Source: Cherax quadricarinatus (lineage: Eukaryota > Arthropoda > Malacostraca > Decapoda > Parastacidae). Taken from it: a stretch of DNA of 64,000 nt. The notes under the pieces are model-generated. The model saw only the letters and a program-made list of their open reading frames with translations. It was not told where the DNA came from and searched no databases. Below, piece by piece: positions 32,311 to 63,224 of the stretch. The stretch spans positions 2,304,116-2,368,115 of the forward strand of contig NC_091353.1 in NCBI RefSeq assembly GCF_038502225.1. Reading direction: 5' to 3'. The position numbers were made by a program, and so were the translations under genes. Position 1 is the first letter of the stretch; every line of letters begins with the position of its first letter.

Positions 32311-32315
32311 CATAT

Positions 32316-33683
<1,368 letters not shown>

Positions 33684-33721
33684 CACACACACACACACAC
33701 ATACACACACACACACATACA
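33684..33721. repeat. (CA)n microsatellite, 3' flank of LINE-B copy 2
   Basis: CA run directly after the LINE tail. CACA/TACA-rich DNA continues to about 33910, with a short (CTAA)n at 33780-33801. Confidence 0.9.
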
Positions 33722-34362
33722 CGTACTCATATACAACAGGCCTAGTGTCTAATCGACATGTGCCTAGGACAAAATGTTAACTAACTAACTAACTAACTAA
33801 CACACACAAATAGGTGAGTACACACATACACGAGTATACATACACACACGAGTACAAGCACTCACACATATATGAGTACACAAATACACATGCAAACACA
33901 CATACACAGACAGAGAGAGAGCACTGTGCTTCAACCAGCAAGAGGCAAGTCTAGTAAATGCTGACGATGAATGATACCATACCGCCTCAGTACTTGGTGG
34001 GCCCGCCTGTACTGATTTAACGATGGGTACCCAAATCGTTAAACCCTTAGTGTCCGGTTCACTGGTTGGGAGGCAGCCTATATGGGGGTGTGCACATACG
34101 CCCAATAAATTGTAACATACTCTTTGCATTTCACACTCCTACCCCAAAAAGGTTCTAACAGTCAGCACTAAGCTTCCACCTCCATGGATAGCGTACCGTC
34201 ATGGCAGTGAACAATAATGACACCGTCTTTCCTCTCAACCATCCAACTAATTAGATAGAGCTCAACTTTTCTCGAGACATAAAGTCAAACTCTAAACTGG
34301 TTCAAGACACCTGCGGACAGAAGCAGAATATCCCCTCAAAAGAAAAAAAAAAACGCTGGTGA

Positions 34363-34421
34363 AGCCTGGTCACAGACCGGGCCGGGGGTGCGTTGTCCCC
34401 TGAAATCCTCTCCAAGTATAT
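34363..34421 (+). mobile_element. LINE-A 3' tail fragment
   Basis: GGTCACAGACCGGGCCGGGG ... CCTCTCCAAGTATAT matches the last 55-60 bases of LINE-A. Confidence 0.65.
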
Positions 34422-34429
34422 ATTATATA

Positions 34430-35339
34430 TATTAGTCATACAGAGGTGCAACTTGTCCTGTAAACATAAGAAACAGTAGCAGCACAATACTAAATATCAA
34501 TCAGCTTGATTAATTATAAGAATGTCATGGTGAGTTACCTACTGATATGCGCCTCTTATCTTCCCAAGGTTACTTATAGATGCACATCTTGTATGCTCTT
34601 AGGCCACCTACACCAGGCTTGTAGTAATTACTTAATTCAACGTTCATCACAATCACATGTTATATTTACAATTATTTAATCAGAAAAATAACAATTTACA
34701 GTTACATTTACTTAATAATTTATATTAAATTATTTTCATCAATTACCTGAAAATTTACTAATGTTGAAATCATTGTTAAATGTTCGAAATAATAGACGAA
34801 CATGAATGGTAATTAAATGTGAGTACGTGAACATTGCACAATATTATATTAATTACATTTTCGATTGCAGTCAAACATGTTGAACATAAGCATCACTTTG
34901 GTTACACTAAATTAGTAAAAAAACAGGAAGATGACAACTAATTGGGCTTCGTTGCACATAATATACTTTATTGTGGTGGATCTTAGACACAGTGTTTAAT
35001 AATTATTTTTTTTTCATTCAATACAATTTAAATAAGAAAACTGGACCTAAAGGCTCAGGAAAATTACAAGAAATGTTGCATTGAATTGTTACAGAAAGTT
35101 ACCAGTGACTTATTTAACAGCGTGATTAACAATAATGAAAATATTATTGACTTTAATGATACACGACAACTGACGTAAGTTCACAAATTACGGATCATGG
35201 AAAGTGCTCATAAATTTCTCGATTACATATAATAACATTCACGGAAGACTCCAGGCTCAAGCTGCGCCCTGTTGGTGTATACCAAATTTCTGTTATTACA
35301 AAGGTTCTCTCTGATGGTGCTGCAGTGGCTGTGCAATCC
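34430..35339. other. AT-rich spacer, nothing recognised
   Basis: No ORF, RNA gene or repeat that I can support. Confidence 0.5.
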
Positions 35340-35426
35340 ATTATTTCTCTTGTAATAAAGTTGGTAGAATTACCGACAATATGTAAAGTAAAAGGACACA
35401 AGTGCAACTAATGTGACATTTTATTG

Positions 35427-35463
35427 TGGCAACGTTTCGCTCTCCAGGAGCTTTATCAAGCCA
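35427..35463 (-). ncRNA. Hammerhead-ribozyme-like motif, PLE-1 left arm
   Basis: On the minus strand: TGGC, core TTGATAAA, stem II GCTC-CTGGA-GAGC, then GAAACGTT and GCCA. Helix I (TGGC/GCCA) and helix II pair perfectly. AATAAA follows four bases later. Compared with the hammerhead core CUGANGA...GAAA, position 3 is U and position 8 is A, so that pair is conserved in kind; one extra A precedes stem II. Activity is not shown. Confidence 0.5.
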
Positions 35464-35740
35464 TTACAAACAGTACATGGACACAGAGGGTATATATAGG
35501 CTCAGAGTGAGGTGCAATACTAGTGGTAGTAGTAGTAGTAGTAGTAGTAGTAGTGACAAAAGTTGTAGTAGTAGTAGTAATACAATATGGTAGAGCAATT
35601 AATTCGTACGTGAGTAAAAGGATATAAAAGCTATTACTTGGGTAACATAAAAATAGGTTGGACAAATATAGACTGGATAGAGGCAGGTTGTTTCAGTGTT
35701 CACTCTCTGTAATGTGCTTTGTGTAGTATAACAGGAGAGA

Positions 35741-36690
35741 CTATGTGATGGCAGGGTTTACTGTTTTCAGGAGGATTCTTGCTAAGACTTCGGAGATGGT
35801 GAAGCTGCCGTTGTTTTGTTTAATTGTATTCGAAACAGCGATCAGTGCTGATTCGAGGCACTTGCCTCTGCGGAAATTAGTTTCTTTGATCACTAATTGG
35901 GCGTCTCTGAATTTCATGAGATGATTGGTGGAATTTCGGTGTTGTACACAGGCGTTGTTCAAGTTATCGTTCCTACATGCGTAAATGTGTTCATTGAGGC
36001 GGGTGTCGAGGTTTCTTGCTGTTTCACCTACGTAAATCTTGTCACAGCCTCCACAGGGTATAGTGTAAACTCTTGCGTTGACTGGTTCGTGGTACTTTGA
36101 TTTTGTCCTGGTTAGATTCTTTATTGAAGTGCTAGAAGCGATGGCGACTCTGGTGTTAGCTTGTGAAAGTACTTTAGAAACGTTCAGTGCAACCTGGCTG
36201 TTGGGAAGAATTATAACTTTGTTGGGAGTTGTGTTGGTGCGTGGAGAATTAATGATCTGAAGAGCTCTTTTCTTGCAGTCTTTGATGAAAAAGGAAGGAA
36301 AATGTAATTCAGTGAATGTTTGGTGAATGTATGTACATTCCTCGTCAAGAAACTCAGGACTACAAATTCGGTATGCTCTTAGGAAAAACCCGATGATGAT
36401 GCCTCTTTTGGTCTTGGTATCTTGACTGGAATAGAAGTGTGTGAGATCATTTTTATTGGTAGGTTTCCGATAAACTTGAAATCTTAGATTGTTGTCTACT
36501 TTGTGAATGAGGACATCGAGGAAAGGTAGCTTGTCATTGGACTCTTCTTCTAGTGTAAACTGGATCGCCGGTTCAACTGCGTTGAGCCTTGCCTGAAGAT
36601 TCCGTACATCAAAACGTTTGGGAGTTATTACGAGGACGTCGCCCACGTAACGTAACCAAGTGACGCTTGAAGGGAATAGGCAGTGCTCCA
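35741..36690 (-). pseudogene. PLE-1 left arm: RT palm end + GIY-YIG endonuclease, truncated
   Basis: About 316 codons open. Starts within the RT at MEH-type text next to the arm junction, then LRYVGDVLVI, the catalytic box in which the first Asp of the usual Y-x-D-D is Gly. Next come QFTLEEESNDKLPFLDVLIH and YRKPTNKNDLTHFYSSQDTK (RT thumb region), a linker, and a C-terminal GIY-YIG nuclease: VYTIPCGGCDKIYVGETARN with the catalytic-type Arg and EHIYACRN. The combination RT + GIY-YIG identifies an endonuclease-bearing Penelope-like element. Truncated 5' and with a lost catalytic Asp, so not active. Confidence 0.85.
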
Positions 36691-37064
36691 CACAAACTAG
36701 CCGGAGTTCTTACCAAACATCTTTCCTGCCTTCTGGGGACCACCAGCCCCGCTCATCTTAAACACTCAGGCGACCTTCTCAACCGCATCCGAAACCTCTC
36801 CATCCGTAACAAGAAACTAAGCAGTTTGGACGTGACTTCCCTCTTCACAAAAGCACCTACCACAAAAGCCATCGAGGTTCTACGACGTAAAGTCAATCAG
36901 GACCTTAATCTTCTTCTACCTCCCGGAGATTTTGTTGACTTGATTGAACTCTATGTTAATTTCAACTGTTTTTCTTTTAATAACAAGCTCTACAAACAAA
37001 CCTACGGCATGGGAATGGGGTCCCCCATCAGTGCCGTCCTAGTCAACTTATACATGGAACACCT

Positions 37065-37353
37065 AGCCTGGTGGCTAAAGCTCCCGCTTCACACATGGAG
37101 GGCCCGGGTTCGATTCCCGGCGGGTGGAAACATTCGACACGTTTCCTTACACCTGTTGTCCTGTTCACCTAGCAGCAAATAGGTACCTGGGTGTTAGTCG
37201 ACTGGTGTGGGTCGCATCCTGGGGGACAAGATTAAGGACCCCAATGGAAATAAGTTAGACAGTCCTCGATGACGCACTGACTTTCTTGGGTTATCCTGGG
37301 TGGCTAACCCTCCGGGGTTAAAAATCCGAACGAAATCTTATCTTATCTTATCT
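37065..37353 (+). mobile_element. tRNA-derived SINE (family S, TCTTA tail) inside PLE-1
   Basis: Full-looking copy: GCCTGGTGGCTAAAGCTCCC (box A region), box B GCCCGGGTTCGATTCCCGGC at about 37102-37121, core GGGTGTTAGTCGACTGGTGT, CAATGGAAATAAGTTAGACA, tail (CTTAT)n. It splits the RT frame of PLE-1 and is absent from the mirrored arm, so it is younger than the PLE insertion. Confidence 0.92.
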
Positions 37354-37420
37354 CACTTGGTTACGTTAAGTGGACGACGTCCTCGTAATAACTCCCAAAC
37401 GTTTTGATGTACGGAATCTG

Positions 37421-37491
37421 ATGTAAGGACCTGCCTAGTATGGGCCAACAGGCCTGCTGCAGTGTTCCTCCATTCTTACGCTCTCTTATAA
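37421..37491 (-). mobile_element. Short SINE-like insertion in PLE-1
   Basis: About 70 bp absent from the mirrored arm and flanked by AATCT on both sides. On the minus strand it contains GCAGCAGGCCTGTTGGCCCA and AGGCAGGTCCTTACATC, shared with 15108-15172. Confidence 0.7.
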
Positions 37492-38621
37492 TCTTCAGGC
37501 AAGGCTCAACGCAGCTGAACCGGCGATCCAGTTTACACTACTAGAAGAAGAGTCCAATGACAAGCTACCTTTCCTCGACGTCCTCATTCACAAAGTAGAC
37601 AACAACCTAAGATTTCAAGTTTATCGGAAATCTACCAATAAAAATGATCTCACACACTTCTATTCCAGTCAAGATACCAAGACCAAAAGAGGCATCATCA
37701 TCGGGTTTTTCCTAAGAGCATACCGAATTTGTAGTCCTGAGTTTCTTGATGAGGAATGTACATACATTCACCAAACATTCACTGAGTTACATTTTCCTTC
37801 CTTTTTCATCAAAGACTGCAAGAAAAGAGCTCTTCAGATCATTAATTCTCCACGCACCAACACAACTCCCAACAAAGTTATAATTCTTCCCAACAGCCAG
37901 GTTGCACTGAGCGTTTCTAAAGTACTTTCGCAAGCTAACACCAGAGTCGCCATCGCTTCCAGCACTTCAATAAAGAATCTAACCAGGACAAAATCAAAGC
38001 ACCATGAACCAGTCAACGCAGGAGTTTACACTATACCCTGTGGAGGCTGTGACAAGATTTACGTAGGTGAAACAGCAAGAAACCTCGACACCCGCCTCAA
38101 TGAACACATTTACGCATGTAGGAACGATAACTTGAACAACGCCTGTGTACAACACCGAAATTCCACCAATCATCTCATGAAATTCAGAGACGCCCAATTA
38201 GTGATCAAAGAAACTAATTTCCGCAGAAGCAAGTGCTTCGAATCAGCACTGATCGCTGTTTCGAATACAATTAAACAAAACAACGGCAGCTTCACCATCT
38301 CTGAAGTCTTAGCAAGAATCCTCCTGAAAACAATAAACCCTGCCATCACATAGTCTCTCCTGTTATACTACACAAAGCACGTTACAGAGAGTGAACACTG
38401 AAACAAGCTGCCTCTATCCAGTCTATTTTTGTCCAACCTATTTTTATGTTACCCAAGTAATAGCTTTTATATCCTTTTACTCATGTACGAATTAATTGCT
38501 CTACCATGTTGTATTACTACTACTACTACAACTTTTGTCACTACTACTACTACTACTACCAATAGTATTGCACCTCACTCTGAGCCTATATATACCCTCT
38601 GTGTCCATGTACTGTTTGTAA

Positions 38622-38658
38622 TGGCTTGATAAAGCTCCTGGAGAGCGAAACGTTGCCA
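38622..38658 (+). ncRNA. Hammerhead-ribozyme-like motif, PLE-1 right arm
   Basis: TGGC-TTGATAAA-GCTC-CTGGA-GAGC-GAAACGTT-GCCA, identical to the left-arm motif. It lies about 270 bases after the ORF stop, followed by ATAATAAAATGTC. Same structural comments as for 35427-35463. Confidence 0.5.
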
Positions 38659-38719
38659 TAATAAAATGTCACATTAGTTGCACTTGTGTCCTTTTACTTT
38701 ACATTATTTCTCTTGTTCA

Positions 38720-39195
38720 TTTCTTCAGAGGAAGCATTTATGGAGAAGAATCCATCCAATAAACCAAATCCAGCACAATCCCAATGTATATACTATTTAA
38801 AAACTTCTTCTAGTTTAGAAGTGGGTGATTTTGCCTCCAACTGAAGAGGAAATGCGCCAGAAAAAAGTTGGAGCCTCTTCCGTAGATTTGGCTTAGACTC
38901 AGATGATTCTTCCTTTTGGACCATTTCACACTATGTTTCTTCATTCTCAGATTCGCTTGCAGCAAAAATCGTGATATCTTGAAGCACTTTTTTTTTTTTT
39001 TTATCTTTTGACGGAAGACAAATCGGCTTGAAACAAACCGCTGCCGATCTTCAAAAACGGAATAAGTCATCGTTACTTTGCTTCATGCACGTCTTTGGCC
39101 AAAGTTTTACAGTGAGACAGATTAGTATCTAGTAGTTGCTGGGTGGACTGATGTAATCCAGTGATTACGAGTTCATTTGTTGAGATGGTGACCAT
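38720..39195. other. Spacer with nothing recognised
   Basis: Contains a T-run at 38989-39002. No supported gene or repeat. Confidence 0.45.
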
Positions 39196-39204
39196 TTTTC
39201 TGAT

Positions 39205-39830
39205 TTAGAAAAACACTTAAGCAAACACTAGGCCATATTTATTGGGAAATATTTCGGTCCTGAGACCTTGATCACTTCTAACATACAGAACAGATCAGAG
39301 GACTCACAGGTAAGGACCCACGAGGGGCGAGGGGCAAGTGGGGACAGTGCGAAGGATAGACGGTGAGAGGAATGTATTGAGTTTTTAACATACAGAGGTT
39401 AAAAGACAGTATATATAGACGGTGAGTGAGGTGTGAGTGACGCATAGTGACCTGAAGAATGTCATATTGGGATGAGGACGGGTAGACGATGAGATCATGT
39501 GACTCCTGTGTTGTTGGGTAGGTGCTGCTTTGCCTAGTTGAGTATCATCTATCTTTATGTTACAGAAATTTTGTAGTTTCCAGTGTTAATCTTTATTGTG
39601 TCGGTGATGGTGATTAGCGCCTCTTCCAGACATCTTCGGCGTCTAAGGTCTTGTCCGGTAAGAACGAGTTGTGCTTCATCATGGTGACCTGGCATTCTTC
39701 AGGTCACCAAGCGTTGCTCACACCTCACTGTTTTAGCCTCTGTATGTTACAAGTGATCAAGGTTCCAGGAATGAATCTTTTGTAATAGATATGTCCTAGT
39801 GTTTGCTTACGTGTCGGTACGTGTCGGTAT
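39205..39830 (-). mobile_element. PLE-3 remnant with mirrored ends
   Basis: Outer ends mirror each other: AAGCAAACACTAGGCCATAT (39209-) and CCTAGTGTTTGCTTACGTG (near 39798). On the minus strand, about 39660-39555 reads CLEEALITITDTIKINTGNY, matching the PLE-1 C-terminus (CLESALIAVSNTIKQNNGSF). So it is a deleted PLE. Each end has a hammerhead-like core with GTGATCAA. Confidence 0.7.
39244..39279 (-). ncRNA. Hammerhead-like motif, G-C core variant (PLE-3)
   Basis: Minus strand: GTGATCAA, stem II GGTC-TCAG-GACC, then GAAATATT, with CAATAAAT a few bases on. Positions equivalent to 3 and 8 are G and C. A more decayed mirror (GTGATCAA, GGTTCCAGGAAT, GAATC) lies on the plus strand at 39753-39776. 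Confidence 0.4.
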
Positions 39831-40216
39831 TTATCACCAAGGTTTTTACCATATCAAAGATATGTATACATGCGCAAATGCATACATGCTGTACATATGT
39901 ATATAAATACATAAGTTAATATTTTGCTGCATTAGAATTTTATCCCCACCCTGCACTATTCCTTTTGCTTGATTTGAGGTAGAGGAGACTGAGATTATGG
40001 AATATGGGGATACTTTTCTAAGATCCTGCAGCAACTGAACGACATATAGTTCTGTCTTAAATTTCAATCAATGCTTGATTACAGTAGATCGATATAAAAT
40101 TATACTTTCGGTAATATGCTGTTGATGTTAAGAGAAACTTAAGATAACAGTAATGTGTGCCCATAAATAAACCTGTGGTTGAGATAACTGAAAGGAGTGA
40201 TGATAACATATTAGTG

Positions 40217-40320
40217 CCAGGTCCCAGCTAGGCACTGACACTCTCCCAGCCAGGCCAGCCAGGCACTGACACTCTCCCAGCTAAGCCAGGACACTGCCAG
40301 CCAGGCACTGACACACTCCC
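40217..40320. repeat. Short tandem repeat upstream of AKR gene B
   Basis: The phrase AGGCACTGACACTCTCCCAG occurs twice, with a third partial unit (AGGCACTGACACACTCCC). It ends about 85 bases before the ATG, so it lies in the promoter or 5' UTR of gene B. No TATA box or certain initiator is visible. Confidence 0.7.
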
Positions 40321-40405
40321 GTGATCACCACCCTCACACACCTCTCCTCTCTACTGCTGGTATTATCATCATCTGACATTATTACAGTCAAGTAAGAGTA
40401 CCAGG

Positions 40406-60584
<20,179 letters not shown>

Positions 60585-60716
60585 GTTGGTACTCATACTT
60601 ATTTTACCACCTCTAATAATTTATTTTTTTAAAAATTCTGTAGACATTATAAAGGTTAATAATAGTAATGCAGTTAAGTAAAAAGAAACAAGCGCAACTA
60701 ATTCGACATTTTCTTT

Positions 60717-60819
<103 letters not shown>

Positions 60820-60927
60820 AACAAAATATCAAAGGAAGGCATATAAAGGGTCAAGACTACACCTCACCATCACATCCCACAATAAAGATACACCTCACAC
60901 ATGCGTGACGACACGCGACTCTGTCAA

Positions 60928-60977
60928 ACCTGGAGTTTACCTGGAGAGAGTTCCGGGGGTCAACGCCCCCGCGGCCC
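60928..60977 (-). mobile_element. 50-bp LINE-A tail insertion
   Basis: ACCTGGAGTTTACCTGGAGA ... GCCCCCGCGGCCC is just the last 50 bases of LINE-A, placed inside the left end of PLE-2. The mirrored end lacks it. Confidence 0.9.
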
Positions 60978-61678
60978 ACCTAATACCCTACCCAAATAAC
61001 TCATTGTCTTTTCTAGATGTTTTAATTATTAAGGGTACCAATGGCTTTAAATTTAGAATTTACAGAAAACCTACAAATAACTGTTCCTATGTCCACTATT
61101 ATTCTTCACATCAAGATACAATTCAACTGTTGGTTTTCTCATCAATGTTTTTGACAGATTTACGTATTTGTAATCTAGAATTCGTATATAAAGAAACATC
61201 CAAAATTTATGAAATAGCTAGTGATCTAAAATACCTATGAAACGTAATTGATAAATGTTATAAAATTGCTAGAAATACTTTTTACAATCCAAAAAGGGAC
61301 AACCAACTTTATTTAACTAAAAATATGTTGGTTCTCCCTTACCATGAAAACTTAGTTGATATGCCTTCTCTTCTTAAGACTTTTAATATTAAAGTTGTAT
61401 TTAAAAATCTTGATACAGTAAAAAAAACTTTTGATAAAGAATTCCCCCCAAAATGCTGATGGATGTGTCTATAAGATTCCTTGCAAAATTTGCGATAAAG
61501 TTTATTACGGTCAAACTGGTAAAAATCTCGAACTAAGATTAAAACAACATAAATATAACATCAGAACTGGACAAGATTCCAATGCTCTATTTATTCATGT
61601 GAGATATTTTAGCCATCCAATTGATTTTCAAAAAGTTGAGAAAGTTGTATCAAGCAATTCCATGGTCGACAGGAATAT

Positions 61679-62829
61679 TACCTGGAGTTTACCTGGAGAG
61701 AGTTTCGGGGGTCAACGCCCCCGCGGCCCGGTCTGTGACCAGGCCTCCTGGTGGATCAGCGCCTGATCAACCAGGCTGTTGCTGCTGGCTGCACGCAAAC
61801 CAACGTACGAGCCACAGCCCGGCTGATCAGGAACTGACTTTAGGTGCTTGTCCAGTGCCAGCTTGAAGACTGCCAGGGGTCTGTTGGTAATCCCCCTTAT
61901 ATGTGCTGGGAGGCAGTTGAACAGTCTCGGGCCCCTGACACTTATTGTATGGTCTCTTAACGTGCTAGTGACACCCCTGCTTTTCATTGGGGGGATGGTG
62001 CATCGTCTGCCAAGTCTTTTGCTTTCGTAGTGAGTGATTTTCGTGTGCAAGTTCGGTACTAGTCCCTCTAGGATTTTCCAGGTGTATATAATCATGTATC
62101 TCTCCCTCCTGCGTTCCAGGGAATACAGGTTTAGAAACCTCAAGCGCTCCCAGTAATTGAGGTGTTTTATCTCCGTTATGCGCGCCGTGAAAGTTCTCTG
62201 TACATTTTCTAGGTCGGCAATTTCACCTGCCTTGAAAGGTGCTGTTAGAGTGCAGCAATATTCCAGCCTAGATAGAACAAGTGACCTGAAGAGTGTCATC
62301 ATGGGCTTGGCCTCCCTAGTTTTGAAGGTTCTCATTATCCATCCTGTCATTTTTCTAGCAGATGCGATTGATACAATGTTATGGTCCTTGAAGGTGAGAT
62401 CCTCCGACATAATCACTCCCAGGTCTTTGACGTTGGTGTTTCGCTCTATTTCGTGGCCAGAATTTGTTTTGTACTCTGATGAAGATTTAATTTCCTCATG
62501 TTTACCATATCTGAGTAATTGAAATTTCTCATCGTTGAACTTCATATTGTTTTCTGCAGCCCACTGAAAGATTTGGTTGATGTCCGCCTGGAGCCTTGCA
62601 GTGTCTGCAATGGAAGACACTGTCATGCAGATTCGGGTGTCATCCGCAAAGGAAGACACGGTGCTGTGGCTGACATCCTTGTCTATGTCGGATATGAGGA
62701 TGAGGAACAAGATGGGAGCTAGTACTGTGCCTTGTGGAACAGAGCTTTTCACCGTAGCTGCCTCGGACTTTACTCTGTTGACGACTACTCTCTGTGTTCT
62801 GTTAGTGAGGAAATTATAGATCCATCGAC
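61679..62829 (-). mobile_element. LINE-A copy 9, nested in PLE-2
   Basis: 5'-truncated, almost identical to the 25.8-kb copy. It ends 5' at CCATCGACCGA (62829), after which PLE coding resumes. The 3' tail begins ACCTGGAGTTTACCTGG on the plus strand. Confidence 0.93.
61712..62829 (-). CDS. LINE-A ORF2 C-terminal fragment (intact frame)
   Basis: About 370 codons without stop: SVPQGTVLAPILFLILI, catalytic SSFADDTRICMTV, LLRYGKHEEIKSSSEY, LEYCCTLTAPFKAG, RGPRLFNCLPAHIRG, end SQTGPRGR. No start codon belonging to the LINE, no upstream palm or endonuclease; not functional. Confidence 0.85.
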
Positions 62830-63181
62830 CGAGTTTTGAAAATAATATGAATATTTCTTTTGGTTTATATAAATTGGATTCATGTATAATTTATAAAATT
62901 TGGGAAGAATTTAATGATACATTAAGCAAGTAATAAATCTTAATTTTTGGGTAGAGTATTAGGTAGGTTTCAGAGTCGGGTGTTGTCACGTGACTGTAAG
63001 GTGTAGCTGTGTTGTGGGATGTGATGGTGAGGTGTAGTCTTCATCCTTTATATGCCTTCCTTTGACATTTTGTTTTTATAGTTCCTTGATAATGTGAGAA
63101 GTCATGAAAGCATTTGGAATTTCAATATTCTTTCACAGTGGTTGTTTTGCATATTGATATCACCTGTTTACTGTGATCTTA

Positions 63182-63183
<2 letters not shown>

Positions 63184-63220
<37 letters not shown>
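63184..63220. repeat. (TA)n microsatellite
   Basis: Short TA array right of PLE-2 and left of the last LINE-A copy. Confidence 0.95.

Positions 63221-63221
<1 letters not shown>

Positions 63222-63224
<3 letters not shown>

Larger units (their letters stand above)
36691..38353 (+). pseudogene. PLE-1 right arm: RT + GIY-YIG, interrupted by two SINE-type insertions
   Basis: 36691-37064 encodes RT motifs (LSSLDVTSLFTKAPT, and YGMGMGSPISAVLVNLYMEH). A SINE (37065-37353) then interrupts the frame. After it the catalytic box reads stop-V-D-D (TAA GTG GAC GAC near 37366), so the two Asp codons are kept but Tyr is a stop. A ~70-bp insertion follows at 37421-37491, flanked by AATCT. From 37494 to the stop at 38351-38353 the frame is open for about 286 codons: FLDVLIHKVDNN, then GVYTIPCGGCDKIYVGETAR (GIY-YIG) and a tail ILLKTINPAIT. 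Confidence 0.85.
35340..38716. mobile_element. PLE-1: inverted pair of Penelope-like elements in one 14-bp target duplication
   Basis: ATTATTTCTCTTGT is present at 35340-35353 and again at 38703-38716, flanking the unit 35354-38702. The left arm is a minus-strand, 5'-truncated PLE (35354-36690). The right arm is a longer plus-strand PLE (36691-38702), joined head to head at about 36690. The outer ends mirror each other (GTAAAGTAAAAGGACACAAG / CTTGTGTCCTTTTACTTTAC). Inverted or tandem partial copies are typical of Penelope elements. A single duplication around both arms says they arrived as one unit. Each arm carries a hammerhead-like motif near its end. Confidence 0.9.
60985..62933 (+). pseudogene. 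PLE-2 coding remnant (RT thumb + GIY-YIG), interrupted
   Basis: 60990-61240: IPYPNNSLSFLDVLIIKGTN and FRIYRKPTNNCSYVHYYSSH (RT thumb region). After a stop and a frame change, 61431-61678: DGCVYKIPCKICDKVYYGQT (GIY-YIG; VY...YYG), LELRLKQHKYNIRTG. Then LINE-A. After it, 62834-62933: SFENNMNISFGLYKLDSCII and a stop TAA, the natural C-terminus. Confidence 0.8.

Noticed and set aside
37095..37125. Genuine tRNA genes at the box B matches (also 5822, 14290, 16290, 21245, 32255)
   Set aside because: All lie in multi-copy SINE units with decayed or absent cloverleaf acceptor stems.
40321..40405. Core promoter (TATA or initiator) of AKR gene B
   Set aside because: No TATA box; possible CA-start contexts are too weak to place a start site.
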